From positions 1 to 64,000 of the forward strand of contig NZ_JOBF01000015.1 in the NCBI RefSeq assembly GCF_000718635.1: a stretch of DNA of 64,000 nt, given 5' to 3'. A model generated the notes under the pieces. The model did not search any database and was not told where the DNA came from. It saw nothing but the letters and a program-made list of their open reading frames with translations. The position numbers and the translations under genes were made by a program. This document shows positions 8,558 through 17,144 of the stretch, one piece after another. This stretch comes from Streptomyces varsoviensis (GTDB lineage Bacteria; Actinomycetota; Actinomycetes; Streptomycetales; Streptomycetaceae). Position 1 is the stretch's first letter, and each line of letters begins with the position of its first letter.

Positions 8558-8891
8558 GGGTACGTGGTGCGGACGCGTGGGCCCCAGCCGCGCGGGGAAC
8601 GATCCGGCAACGGGCGCCCGCGCCGATCCGGGACCGAGGGTCGCCCGTCAAACGGGATGAAGCGGCACCTTTGCCGTCGTTCTCCCCGACTTCACCTTTC
8701 GCTTTCCGGTCATTTCGCACCCTCCCTGAGGCCCTCCTACTCCTTGGGCCGGAGAGCGGCGACCTTGTGATCGTCCTGTAGGAGGAGCGCATCGGGGGCT
8801 GAACAGTGCGGTAATGGACGCAGGGCCCGTACTGTGGGGTCTTGATAGATGCTGGAGTCCGTAGTCCGTCAGAAGGGGGCGCGCGAGGCCC
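8558..8891. other. Divergent intergenic region upstream of pspA
   Basis: This 334-bp stretch between the DUF3043 gene and pspA has no credible reading frame. It is less GC-rich around 8690-8850 and must hold promoters for both sides. I see TAATGG- and TGATAG-like hexamers around 8813 and 8843 but no convincing -35/-10 pair. A GTAGGAGGAG at 8777-8786 looks like a ribosome-binding site with no reading frame behind it. Confidence 0.5.
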
Positions 8892-9695
8892 ATGAGCGGT
8901 GTCATGAAGCGTATGGGGATGATTTTCCGCGCCAAGGCCAACAAGGCCCTGGACCGGGCCGAGGATCCGCGCGAGACCCTCGATTACTCCTACCAGAAGC
9001 AGCTCGAACTGCTGCAGAAGGTGCGCCGCGGCGTCGCCGACGTGGCGACCTCCCGCAAGCGCCTGGAGCTGCAGCTCAACCAGTTGCAGGGACAGTCCTC
9101 CAAGCTGGAGGACCAGGGCCGCAAGGCCCTCGCGCTGGGCCGTGAGGACCTGGCGCGCGAGGCGCTGTCGCGCCGCGCCGCGTTGCAGCAGCAGGTCACC
9201 GACCTGGAGACGCAGCACACCACGCTGCAGGGCGAGGAGGAGAAGCTCACCCTCGCCGCCCAGCGGCTTCAGGCCAAGGTCGACGCCTTCCGCACGAAGA
9301 AGGAGACCATCAAGGCCACGTACACCGCGGCCCAGGCCCAGACCCGCATCGGGGAGGCGTTCTCCGGCATCTCCGAGGAGATGGGCGACGTCGGCATGGC
9401 CATCCAGCGGGCCGAGGACAAGACGCAGCAGATGCAGGCCCGCGCCGGCGCCATCGACGAGCTGCTCGCCTCCGGCGCGCTCGACGACCCGACCGGCACC
9501 GCCAAGGACGACATCACCGCGGAGCTGGACCGCCTCTCCGGCGGCACCGACGTGGAGCTGGAGCTCCAGCGGATGAAGGCCGAGCTGGCGGGCGGCAGCG
9601 GCGCCGGCAAGCAGGCGATCGAGGGCGGCGCGGGCGGTGCCGGGCAGGGCCAGTCGGCCCAGCAGCGGGACACCCCGCGCTTCGACAAGCAGTAG
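8892..9695 (+). CDS. pspA: Phage shock protein A (PspA/IM30 family)
   Basis: PspA coats the inner face of the membrane under envelope stress and helps keep the proton gradient. The 267-residue protein is almost entirely helical coiled coil (residues ~20-230), begins with the amphipathic segment MKRMGMIFRAKANKALDRAEDPRETLDYSYQKQ characteristic of actinobacterial PspA (quoted in part: key elements are the initial membrane-binding helix and the DPRETLDYSY box at ~26-35), and ends in a Gly/Gln-rich flexible tail. The ATG at 8892 was chosen because the helix starts there. pspAA follows after 51 bp and is probably co-transcribed. Confidence 0.93.
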   Translation: MSGVMKRMGMIFRAKANKALDRAEDPRETLDYSYQKQLELLQKVRRGVADVATSRKRLELQLNQLQGQSSKLEDQGRKALALGREDLAREALSRRAALQQQVTDLETQHTTLQGEEEKLTLAAQRLQAKVDAFRTKKETIKATYTAAQAQTRIGEAFSGISEEMGDVGMAIQRAEDKTQQMQARAGAIDELLASGALDDPTGTAKDDITAELDRLSGGTDVELELQRMKAELAGGSGAGKQAIEGGAGGAGQGQSAQQRDTPRFDKQ

Positions 9696-9746
9696 CCGGG
9701 ATAAGCCTCTTCGAGATCCTCTGAGCACTGAACAAGGGAGACCGTC

Positions 9747-10025
9747 GTGATCGTACGGATCATGGGGGAGGGGCAGGTGAAGCTGGCCGACGGCCACTTC
9801 GCCGAGTTGAACGCGCTGGACGACGACCTGCTCACGGAGATCGAGGGCGGCGACGAGGAAGGCTTCCGGCGCACCCTCGGCGCCCTGCTCGACGCGGTGC
9901 GGCGGCTCGGCGAACCGCTCCCCGACGACGCGCTGGAACCCTCCGAGCTGATCCTCCCCGCCGCGGACGCCTCGCTGGACGAGGTCCGCTCGATGCTCAG
10001 CGACGACGGGCTCATCCCCGGCTGA
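9747..10025 (+). CDS. pspAA: PspA-associated protein PspAA
   Basis: The 92-residue acidic protein begins MIVRIMGEGQVKL and matches the small PspAA proteins found next to pspA in actinobacteria. It has no membrane segment; the C-terminal half (SLDEVRSMLSDDGLIPG) is characteristic. It probably modulates PspA, but its exact role is not established. GGGAGACC before the GTG/ATG region and the ATG at 9747 give the start. A strong hairpin follows about 60 bp after the stop, so pspA-pspAA is a complete transcription unit. Confidence 0.87.
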   Translation: MIVRIMGEGQVKLADGHFAELNALDDDLLTEIEGGDEEGFRRTLGALLDAVRRLGEPLPDDALEPSELILPAADASLDEVRSMLSDDGLIPG

Positions 10026-10088
10026 CCATCCGGGCCGACGCCCGGCAGCGTCCGGCGGCACCGCCCGCCAGCGGACCCCAGCACCGCC

Positions 10089-10122
10089 CGCGCCCCCGCC
10101 CTCACCGAGGGACGGGGGCGCG
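10089..10122 (+). terminator. Hairpin terminator after pspAA
   Basis: CGCGCCCCCG-CCCTC pairs with GAGGG-(bulged A)-CGGGGGCGCG around an ACC loop, a 15-bp stem. It closes the pspA-pspAA unit ahead of the next promoter. Confidence 0.65.
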
Positions 10123-10151
10123 CGTGGTACGGGCACCCGCGCGCCACCCCG

Positions 10152-10157
10152 TACTTT
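10152..10157 (+). promoter_or_regulatory. Leaderless-type -10 element for the sensor kinase gene
   Basis: TACTTT ends 7 bp before the GTG start at 10165 and there is no Shine-Dalgarno sequence in between, which suggests a leaderless transcript. Confidence 0.45.
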
Positions 10158-10164
10158 TGACCCC

Positions 10165-11484
10165 GTGACCCCCCTCACCACGGCCCCGGGCCTCGGCCGG
10201 GTCCGCCAGTGGCTGAGCGCGCACCCGCTGGCCGCCGACGCCCTGCTCGCCGCCTTCGTCCTCGCCGCCGCGCTGCTCGGCACGGCCGTCGGCCCGCACT
10301 CCCGGCGCTTCCCGCTGGGCCTCGTCTTCGTGCTGTTCACCACCCTGGCCTGCGGCGCCCTGGTGCTGCGCCGCCGGGCCCCGCGGACCGTACTCGCCGC
10401 GACCGTCCTGCTGGCGGTGGCCGAGATCGTCGCGACCCGGCACGACGAGACGTACGGGCAGGTGACCGCGGCTGTCGTCATCGCGCTCTACACCGTGGCC
10501 TCCGGCATGGGCCGCACCGTCGCCTGGCGGATCGCGGCCCTCGCCGTCGGCGTGCTCACCGCCACGGTCATGGCCTTCGGCGCCCGCCCCTGGTACGCGC
10601 AGGAGAACTTCGGCGTCTTCGCCTGGACCGCGCTGGCCGGCGCCGCGGGCGACGCCGTGCGCAGCCGCCGCGCCTTCGTCGCCGAGATCCAGGAGCGCGC
10701 CGTACGGGCCGAGCGGACCCGCGACGAGGAGGCGCGCCGCCGGGTCGCCGAGGAACGGCTGCGCATCGCCCGCGAGCTCCACGACGTCGTCGCCCACCAC
10801 ATCGCGCTCGTCAACGTCCAGGCCGGGGTGGCCTCGCACGTCATGGACAGCCGCCCCGACCAGGCCAAACAGGCCCTCGCGCACGTTCGCGAGGCCAGCC
10901 GCTCCGCCCTCGACGAGCTGCGCGCCACCGTCGGCCTGCTGCGCCAGCACGGCGAGACGGCGGCCCCCACCGAACCGGCCCCCGGCCTCGCCGTCCTGGA
11001 TCAGCTCGTCGACGGCTTCGCCCGGGTCGGGCTGCGCGTACGGGTCGCGGCGGCGGCCGCCGAACCCGTCGCGGCCGGCCGGCCCCGCGCCGGCGACACG
11101 GCCGCCGAGGTCGCCGCCGTCGTCGGACCGCTGCCCGTCGCCGTCGACCTGACGGCCTATCGGGTCCTCCAGGAGGCGCTCACCAATGTGCACAAGCACG
11201 CGGGCCCGGCGGCCACCGCCGAGGTCGGCATCCTGCGGGGCCGCGCGTCCCTGCTCCTGACCGTCCGCGACAATGGCGACGGACCTCCGCCGGACCGTAC
11301 GGACGGCACGGGCCCGCGCCCGGACACCGGCGCCGGCCCGGGCGGACACGGTCTGATCGGGATGCGCGAGCGTGCGGTCGCGCTCGGCGGCACCTGCGAG
11401 GCGGGGCCCGGCCCGGACGGCGGCCCCGGCTTCGCGGTCCGCGTCGAGCTGCCGCTGCAAGCGCGTACGGGAGGGGACGCATGA
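10165..11484 (+). CDS. NarL-type sensor histidine kinase
   Basis: The 439-residue protein has about four to five membrane helices in residues ~15-170, then a HisKA_3 dimerisation domain with the phosphoacceptor in RELHDVVAHH (His206), and a C-terminal HATPase domain with the N box LTNVHKHAG, then GDGPPP and GHGLIGMRERA. There is no large extracellular loop, so the stimulus may be sensed in or at the membrane. It overlaps the response regulator by 4 bp (ATGA). Signal unknown. The large RND permease 167 bp further on is a likely regulatory target, by position only. Confidence 0.9.
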   Translation: MTPLTTAPGLGRVRQWLSAHPLAADALLAAFVLAAALLGTAVGPHSRRFPLGLVFVLFTTLACGALVLRRRAPRTVLAATVLLAVAEIVATRHDETYGQVTAAVVIALYTVASGMGRTVAWRIAALAVGVLTATVMAFGARPWYAQENFGVFAWTALAGAAGDAVRSRRAFVAEIQERAVRAERTRDEEARRRVAEERLRIARELHDVVAHHIALVNVQAGVASHVMDSRPDQAKQALAHVREASRSALDELRATVGLLRQHGETAAPTEPAPGLAVLDQLVDGFARVGLRVRVAAAAAEPVAAGRPRAGDTAAEVAAVVGPLPVAVDLTAYRVLQEALTNVHKHAGPAATAEVGILRGRASLLLTVRDNGDGPPPDRTDGTGPRPDTGAGPGGHGLIGMRERAVALGGTCEAGPGPDGGPGFAVRVELPLQARTGGDA

Positions 11485-12164
11485 CGATCAAGGTGCTGCT
11501 CGCGGACGACCAGGCGCTGCTGCGCAGCGCGTTCCGGGTGCTGGTGGACTCCGAGCCGGACATGGAGGTGGTCGGCGAGGCGTCGGACGGCGCGGAGGCC
11601 GTCGAACTGGCCCGCGCGAAGGGCCCCGACATCGTCCTGATGGACATCCGGATGCCCGGCACGGACGGGTTCGCCGCCACCCGCGCGATCTGCTCGGACC
11701 CCGCCCTGGAGCACGTACGCGTGGTCATGCTGACCACCTTCGAGATCGACGAGTACGTCGTGCAGTCGCTGCGCGCCGGGGCCTCCGGCTTCCTCGGCAA
11801 GGGCGCCGAGCCCGAGGAACTGCTCTCCGCGATCCGCGTCGCGGCGGCCGGCGAGGCGCTGCTGTCGCCCGTCGCGACCAAGGGGCTGATCGCCACCTTC
11901 CTCGCCGAGAGCGAGGGCCCGGACGCGGCCTCCGGCGGCTACCAGGCGGAGCGGCTGGCCGCGCTGACCGGGCGCGAGCGCGAGGTGCTGATCCAGGTCG
12001 CGGGCGGCCACTCCAACGACGAGATCGGCGAGCGGCTGGAGGTCAGCCCGCTGACCGTCAAGACCCATGTGAACCGGGCCATGGCCAAGCTGGGCGCCCG
12101 CGACCGGGCCCAATTGGTGGTCATCGCCTACGAAACCGGACTCGTACGCCCAAGGGTGGAGTGA
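11481..12164 (+). CDS. NarL/LuxR-family response regulator
   Basis: The 227-residue protein has an N-terminal receiver domain (acidic pocket ADD at 9-10, phosphoacceptor Asp55 in VLMDIRMPG, Lys in FLGKG) and a C-terminal LuxR-type helix-turn-helix (LTGREREVLIQVAGGHSN through VKTHVNRAMAKL). It acts as the DNA-binding output of the kinase encoded just upstream, to which it is translationally coupled. The ATG at 11481 overlaps the kinase stop. Codon use and length are normal for the family. Confidence 0.92.
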   Translation: MTIKVLLADDQALLRSAFRVLVDSEPDMEVVGEASDGAEAVELARAKGPDIVLMDIRMPGTDGFAATRAICSDPALEHVRVVMLTTFEIDEYVVQSLRAGASGFLGKGAEPEELLSAIRVAAAGEALLSPVATKGLIATFLAESEGPDAASGGYQAERLAALTGREREVLIQVAGGHSNDEIGERLEVSPLTVKTHVNRAMAKLGARDRAQLVVIAYETGLVRPRVE

Positions 12165-12331
12165 CCCTTAGGGGCGCGTACTGCGCCTGCGGTACACGCC
12201 CGGTACGAGAATCGACCTGCGAGCGAGGTATTCACGCCGGGGCACGGGCGATGGTAGAGGCGGGCCGCTGCCGCGCCCGCCGATCCGCTCGGCAAGATCC
12301 GCTCAGCAAACAGAAGAGAGAGCCACCACCC

Positions 12332-15300
12332 ATGTCCTGGCTGTCCAGAATCAGCCTCGTACAGCGGGGACTGATAGCTCTGATGGCGATAGTCGCCGTC
12401 GTGTTCGGGGCCATCGCCATCCCGCAGCTCAAGCAGCAGTTGCTGCCGACCATCGACCTGCCCATGGTGTCGGTGATCGCGCCGTACCAGGGCGCGTCCC
12501 CGGACGTGGTCGAGAAGCAGGTCGTCGAACCGCTGGAGAACAGCATCAAGGCGGTCGACGGCATCACCGGCGTCACCTCCACCGCCAGCGAGGGCTCGGC
12601 CGTCATCATGGCCAAGTTCGACTACGGCAACGGCTCCGACAAGCTCGTCGCCAACGTCCAGCAGGCCGTCAACCGGGCCTCCTCGCAGCTTCCCAAGGAC
12701 GTCGACCCGCAGGTCGTCGCGGGCTCCACCGACGACATCCCGACCGTCGTGCTCGCCGCCTCCTCGACCGAGGACCAGCAGGCGCTCGCCGACAAGCTGG
12801 ACCGCAGCGTCGTACCGGCGCTCAAGAACATCGACGGCGTCGGCCAGGTCAACGTGGACGGCGTGCGGGAGCGCGTCGTCGCCGTCACCCCCGACGACGC
12901 CAAGCTCGCCGCGGCCGGGCTGACCCCCGCCGCCCTCGGGCAGACGCTGGAGGCGAACGGCGCGTCCGTACCGGCCGGCGCGTTCTCCGAGGCCGGCAAG
13001 AGCCGCACCGTGCAGGTCGGCGGCGGCTTCACCTCGCTGAAGCAGATCGAGGACCTGCGGATCAACCCGGCCGCCGCGCCGGGCGCGGACGGCAAGGGCG
13101 GCAAGCCCGTACGGGTCGGCGACATCGCCACCGTCGAGCAGCGGCCGGCGGCCCCCACCTCCATCACCCGCACCGACGGCAAGCCCAGCCTCGGCATCGC
13201 CATCACCATGGACCACGACGGCAGCGCCGTCGCGATCTCCGACGCCGTCAAGGACAAGCTGCCGCAGCTCCGCGCGGACCTTGGCGCCGACGCCAAGCTG
13301 ACCGTCGTCAGCGACCAGGGCCCCGCGGTCTCCAAGTCCATCGACGGCCTGACGACGGAGGGCCTGCTCGGCCTCCTCTTCGCCGTCGTGGTGATCCTGG
13401 TCTTCCTCGCCTCGCTGCGCTCCACGCTGGTCACGGCGATCTCCATCCCGCTGTCCGTGCTGCTCACGCTGATCGTGCTGTGGACCCGGGACCTGTCGCT
13501 CAACATGCTCACCCTGGGCGCCCTCACGATCGCCATCGGCCGCGTCGTCGACGACTCGATCGTGGTCCTGGAGAACATCAAGCGCCATCTGTCCTACGGC
13601 GAGGAGCGCCAGCAGGCGATCCTGACGGCGGTCCGCGAGGTCTCCGGCGCCGTCACCGCCTCCACCCTCACCACGGTCGCGGTGTTCCTGCCGATCGGCC
13701 TGGTCGGCGGCATGGTGGGCGCGCTCTTCGGCTCGTTCTCGCTGACCGTCTCGGTGGCGCTGCTGGCCTCCCTGCTGGTGTCGCTGACGGTCGTTCCCGT
13801 CCTGTCGTACTGGTTCCTGCGCGGGCCCGTCGGAGATGCAGCCAGCGAGGGCGCCGACCCGGAGGAGCTGCGGCGCAAGGCCGAGGAGAAGGAGACCCGC
13901 GGTCGGCTCCAGCGGCTGTACGTGCCGGTGCTCGGCTTCGCGACCCGGCGCCGCGTCACCAGCCTGGTGATCGCCGTCCTGGTGCTCGTCGCCACCTTCG
14001 GCATGGCCCCCCTGCTGAAGACCAACTTCATCGACGGCGGCGAGCAGGAAAGCCTCTCCGTCAAGCAGGAACTCCCCCCTGGCACCAGCCTGGAGGCGGC
14101 CGACGCGGCGGCCAAGAAGGTCGAGAAGCTCCTCGACGGCGTCGCCGGCGTCAAGGACTACCAGGTCACCGTCGGCTCGTCCGGCATCATGGCGGCCTTC
14201 GGCGGCGGTACGGGCGCCAACCAGGCCTCGTACGAGGTCAAGCTGAAGGACTCCGGCAAGGCGGACGCCGTCACCGACACCCTCCGCGCCGGCCTCAAGA
14301 AGCTCGACGGCATCGGCCGCACCACCGTCTCGGCGGGCGGCGGCTTCGGCGACCAGGACCTGAGCGTGGTGGTCAAGGCCCCCGACGCGAAGACCCTCAA
14401 GTCGGCGTCGGAGAGCGTGCGTTCCGCGGTGGCGGGCCTCGACCACGTCACCGACGTCCGCAGCGACCTCTCGCAGAGCGTGCCCCGCATCTCCGTCAAG
14501 GGCAACGACAAGGCCGCCGCGGCGGGCTTCACCGAGACCAGCCTCGGGCAGACCGTGGCGCAGGCGGTGCGCGGCACCACCAGCGGCAAGGCGGTCCTCG
14601 ACGACACCGAGCGCGACGTGGTGGTGAAGTCGGCCCACCCGGCCACCACCCTGGACGAGTTGAAGAACCTCCAGCTCGGCTCCCCGGCGGGCAAGGTGCG
14701 GCTCGGCGACATCGCCGAGGTCAAGGTCGTGCCCGGCCCGGTCCAGATGACCCGCATCGACGGCGCGCGGGCGGCGACGATCACCGCCAAGCCGACCGGC
14801 GACAACACCGGAGCGGTCTCCACGGCCCTCCAGAGCAAGATCGACAAGCTGAAGAAGACGCTGCCCAAGGGCGCGACCGTCGACATCGGCGGCGTCTCCT
14901 CGGACCAGAACGACGCCTTCGCCAAGCTGGGCCTCGCCATGCTGGCCGCCATCGCCATCGTCTTCATGGTGCTGGTCGCAACGTTCCGCTCGCTCATCCA
15001 GCCGCTGATCCTGCTGGTCTCCATCCCGTTCGCGGCGACCGGCGCGATCGGCCTGCTGGTCGCCACCGGCACCCCGATGGGCGTCCCGGCGATGATCGGC
15101 ATGCTGATGCTCATCGGCATCGTGGTCACCAACGCGATCGTGCTGATCGACCTGATCAACCAGTACCGCCGGCAGGGCCTCCCAGTCGTCGAGGCCGTCG
15201 TCGAGGGCGGCCGGCACCGGTTGCGCCCGATCCTGATGACCGCCCTCGCGACGATCTTCGCGCTGCTGCCGATGGCGCTGGGCGTCACCGGAGAGGGCGG

Positions 15301-15508
15301 CTTCATCTCCCAGCCGCTGGCCGTGGTCGTCATCGGCGGCCTCGTCACCTCGACGCTGCTCACGCTGCTGCTCGTGCCGACGCTCTACACCATGGTCGAG
15401 CTGCGCAAGGAGCGCCGGGCCAAGAAGAAGGCCGCCAAGCGCGACCGGAAGAACGGCGCCCCCGCCCGGAGCGAGGACGACCGCGCCCCGGAGACCGCGG
15501 GCGTCTGA
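12332..15508 (+). CDS. RND-superfamily efflux permease (AcrB/HAE-like)
   Basis: The 1058-residue protein has the RND layout: helix 1 (MSWLSRISLVQRGLIALMAI), a large extracytoplasmic loop, helices 2-6 including GALTIAIGRVVDDSIVVLENIKRH (the charged Asp pair of the proton relay in helix 4), a second loop, then helices 8-12. Such pumps export drugs or lipids using the proton gradient. In Gram-positive bacteria there is no outer-membrane partner, and no periplasmic adaptor gene is present here. The ATG at 12332 has AGAGAGCC upstream. It follows the two-component system with a 167-bp gap and ends at a strong terminator. Substrate unknown. Confidence 0.9.
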   Translation: MSWLSRISLVQRGLIALMAIVAVVFGAIAIPQLKQQLLPTIDLPMVSVIAPYQGASPDVVEKQVVEPLENSIKAVDGITGVTSTASEGSAVIMAKFDYGNGSDKLVANVQQAVNRASSQLPKDVDPQVVAGSTDDIPTVVLAASSTEDQQALADKLDRSVVPALKNIDGVGQVNVDGVRERVVAVTPDDAKLAAAGLTPAALGQTLEANGASVPAGAFSEAGKSRTVQVGGGFTSLKQIEDLRINPAAAPGADGKGGKPVRVGDIATVEQRPAAPTSITRTDGKPSLGIAITMDHDGSAVAISDAVKDKLPQLRADLGADAKLTVVSDQGPAVSKSIDGLTTEGLLGLLFAVVVILVFLASLRSTLVTAISIPLSVLLTLIVLWTRDLSLNMLTLGALTIAIGRVVDDSIVVLENIKRHLSYGEERQQAILTAVREVSGAVTASTLTTVAVFLPIGLVGGMVGALFGSFSLTVSVALLASLLVSLTVVPVLSYWFLRGPVGDAASEGADPEELRRKAEEKETRGRLQRLYVPVLGFATRRRVTSLVIAVLVLVATFGMAPLLKTNFIDGGEQESLSVKQELPPGTSLEAADAAAKKVEKLLDGVAGVKDYQVTVGSSGIMAAFGGGTGANQASYEVKLKDSGKADAVTDTLRAGLKKLDGIGRTTVSAGGGFGDQDLSVVVKAPDAKTLKSASESVRSAVAGLDHVTDVRSDLSQSVPRISVKGNDKAAAAGFTETSLGQTVAQAVRGTTSGKAVLDDTERDVVVKSAHPATTLDELKNLQLGSPAGKVRLGDIAEVKVVPGPVQMTRIDGARAATITAKPTGDNTGAVSTALQSKIDKLKKTLPKGATVDIGGVSSDQNDAFAKLGLAMLAAIAIVFMVLVATFRSLIQPLILLVSIPFAATGAIGLLVATGTPMGVPAMIGMLMLIGIVVTNAIVLIDLINQYRRQGLPVVEAVVEGGRHRLRPILMTALATIFALLPMALGVTGEGGFISQPLAVVVIGGLVTSTLLTLLLVPTLYTMVELRKERRAKKKAAKRDRKNGAPARSEDDRAPETAGV

Positions 15509-15528
15509 CGCCCCCGCCTCCCGCGCAC

Positions 15529-15563
15529 GGAGCCCCCACGGCCGCGATGGCCGTGGGGGCTCC
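15529..15563 (+). terminator. Hairpin terminator after the RND permease gene
   Basis: GGAGCCCCCACGGCC and GGCCGTGGGGGCTCC form a perfect 15-bp stem with a 5-nt loop 20 bp after the permease stop codon. Confidence 0.75.
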
Positions 15564-15707
15564 CGCCGTGTTCCGGCGCGCTGCGGGGGTACGAGCGCCC
15601 CCGCGGGTAGCCTCGTCGCGTACCCGCGCCGACCGCGGGTCCACCACCAGCGGATCCAGCACGTCCAGCACGTCCAGTACGTCCGGCAGAGCGAGCAGGG
15701 GGCCGTC

Positions 15708-16202
15708 TTGGCAGCAGCGACACTACATACGGGCCGGGTCGAGGTCGCCGACACCGCGCGGGGCGTCGGCGGGCTGGCGGCCGATGACTGGGCGGAGGCC
15801 GTCGCGGTCACCACGGGCGGCTCGTCGCTGTCCCCGCGCTCGCCGGAGCAGTGGGCCAGATCCGTCTTCGAGGACGCCCCCGGCCCGGTGCGCTGGTTCC
15901 TGGTCACCGGCTGGCGCTCGGTGCTCCGCCTGCGGCTCGGCCCGCGCCCCGCCCCCACCCATGTGCTCGGCTGGCGCATCCTGACGATGGCGACGGACGT
16001 GATCGTCCTGGAGCTGACCTCGCCGCTCATGACCGCCCGCCTCGTCCTGCGCGCCGAGGCGGCCCGCGTGGTCATGACCACCTTCGTCCGCTACGAACAC
16101 CGCGCGGCCCCCGCCATCTGGTCCCTCGCCGCCCTCATCCACCGCCGAGCCGTCCCCTACCTCCTCAAGCGCGCGGCGGCCCAGCCCCCGAAACCCCGCT
16201 GA
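15708..16202 (+). CDS. Conserved protein, DUF2867/SRPBCC-like
   Basis: The 164-residue protein has a pattern seen in small DUF2867-like or START-like proteins: WFLVTGWRSVLRLRLG, VLGWRILTMATDVIVLELTSPL and a basic C-terminal helix ending RAAAQPPKPR. It probably binds a hydrophobic ligand; nothing in the sequence fixes which. The best start is TTG at 15708, with AGCAGGGGG upstream; no ATG or GTG fits the start of the conserved part better. Just upstream, 15640-15690 carries short repeats of CACGTCCAG. The gene converges on the DUF4328 gene. Confidence 0.7.
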   Translation: MAAATLHTGRVEVADTARGVGGLAADDWAEAVAVTTGGSSLSPRSPEQWARSVFEDAPGPVRWFLVTGWRSVLRLRLGPRPAPTHVLGWRILTMATDVIVLELTSPLMTARLVLRAEAARVVMTTFVRYEHRAAPAIWSLAALIHRRAVPYLLKRAAAQPPKPR

Positions 16203-16227
16203 GGGTGCGGGCCGGGCCCGTATCCGC

Positions 16228-16305
16228 ACCGATGGGGCCGGGCCCGGGCCGGTACCGATGGGGCCGGGCCCGGGCCGGTACCGACGGGCCCGGGCCCGGG
16301 CCCGT
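16228..16305. repeat. 26-bp tandem repeat, three copies
   Basis: Copies at 16228-16253 and 16254-16279 are identical and start ACCGATGGGGCCGGG; the third (16280-16305) is degenerate. The array fills the gap between the stop codons of two convergent genes, and each unit is itself rich in GGGCCCGGGCC palindromes, so it can fold and may terminate transcription from both sides. Confidence 0.8.
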
Positions 16306-16307
16306 CT

Positions 16308-17042
16308 TCAGACGATCGTCGGCCCGCCCGGCATGACCGCGGTGAACGTGCCGAGCTCCGCCCGTTCCCGCTGCATCCGCGTCAGCTTCCGTACGAAGAG
16401 GATCGCGAGCGCGGCCGCCGCGAGGTTCAGCAGGTCGCCGAGCATCACGGTTCCCGCGGCCTGCTGGAGCGATTCCGGGGTGTCCGCGCGGTTGTAGAGG
16501 GTCTGGGCCGTCCTGCCCACCGCCAGTGACAGCAGCCACAGCAGCCACCAGGCGCGCACGGGCGCGCGGGAGATCTCGCGCAGCGTGCCCTCCGGTGTCT
16601 GCGGAGCGCTGGCCTGCCAGGTCTCGGCGGCCACGCGGAAGGGCAGCCAGAGGTTGGCGAAGGGGACGAACCAGCCGCCGATGGACCAGCCGCGGCCCAG
16701 GGTGCAGATGTCCTGCGTGAAGATCTCGGCGTTCGTCCGGACCCGGTAGAACCAGATGATGAAGACCACGGCGGTGGCGGTCGTGGCCAGCCCCTGAAGG
16801 CGGCCGGCCGTCGTGTAGAGGTCGTCGGCCCGCTTCAACTCGCCGGCCTGAATGGTCAGAAAGTCGTCCAGCAGCGAATAGATGTGGGAGTCCGCGTAGA
16901 GCGCGAAGAGGTCGCAGGCGGCGACCACGCCGAACAGCACGGTGACGGCCGTCGCGAGGCCGACGGGCGACCGGAGAACGGGGCCGCCGGCCGGGTACGG
17001 CGCGGGAGCGCCGAGCGGCGGGCCGACGGGGTGGTGAGACAT
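16308..17042 (-). CDS. DUF4328 domain membrane protein
   Basis: The 244-residue protein has a Pro/Gly-rich N-terminus and about five membrane helices, with the DUF4328 hallmark GWSIGGWFVPFANLWLPFRVAAE-type segment (the core GWFVPFANLWLP lies at ~125-136). Function is unknown across the family. I chose the ATG at 17042 because GGGGGGATC precedes it and the conserved region follows; the open frame extends 23 codons further without a better start. It converges on the upstream plus-strand gene over the 26-bp repeat. Confidence 0.85.
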   Translation of the reverse strand: MSHHPVGPPLGAPAPYPAGGPVLRSPVGLATAVTVLFGVVAACDLFALYADSHIYSLLDDFLTIQAGELKRADDLYTTAGRLQGLATTATAVVFIIWFYRVRTNAEIFTQDICTLGRGWSIGGWFVPFANLWLPFRVAAETWQASAPQTPEGTLREISRAPVRAWWLLWLLSLAVGRTAQTLYNRADTPESLQQAAGTVMLGDLLNLAAAALAILFVRKLTRMQRERAELGTFTAVMPGGPTIV

Positions 17043-17144
17043 GACGGAGATCCCCCCAGGGACGAAGAGGCCGCCCTCGGGGGCGGCTCGCAGAGGAGGA
17101 ACGTACGCCATACTTCATGCGGTATCCAATTATTTGCCCGTGGC

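Noticed and set aside
12128..16081. A 1317-codon open frame on the minus strand opposite the RND permease
   Set aside because: It is the antisense shadow of a gene with clear motifs, is Arg/Gly/Asp-rich without domains, and results from the high GC content. The same applies to the 986-codon frame opposite the NlpC/P60 genes (40929-43889).
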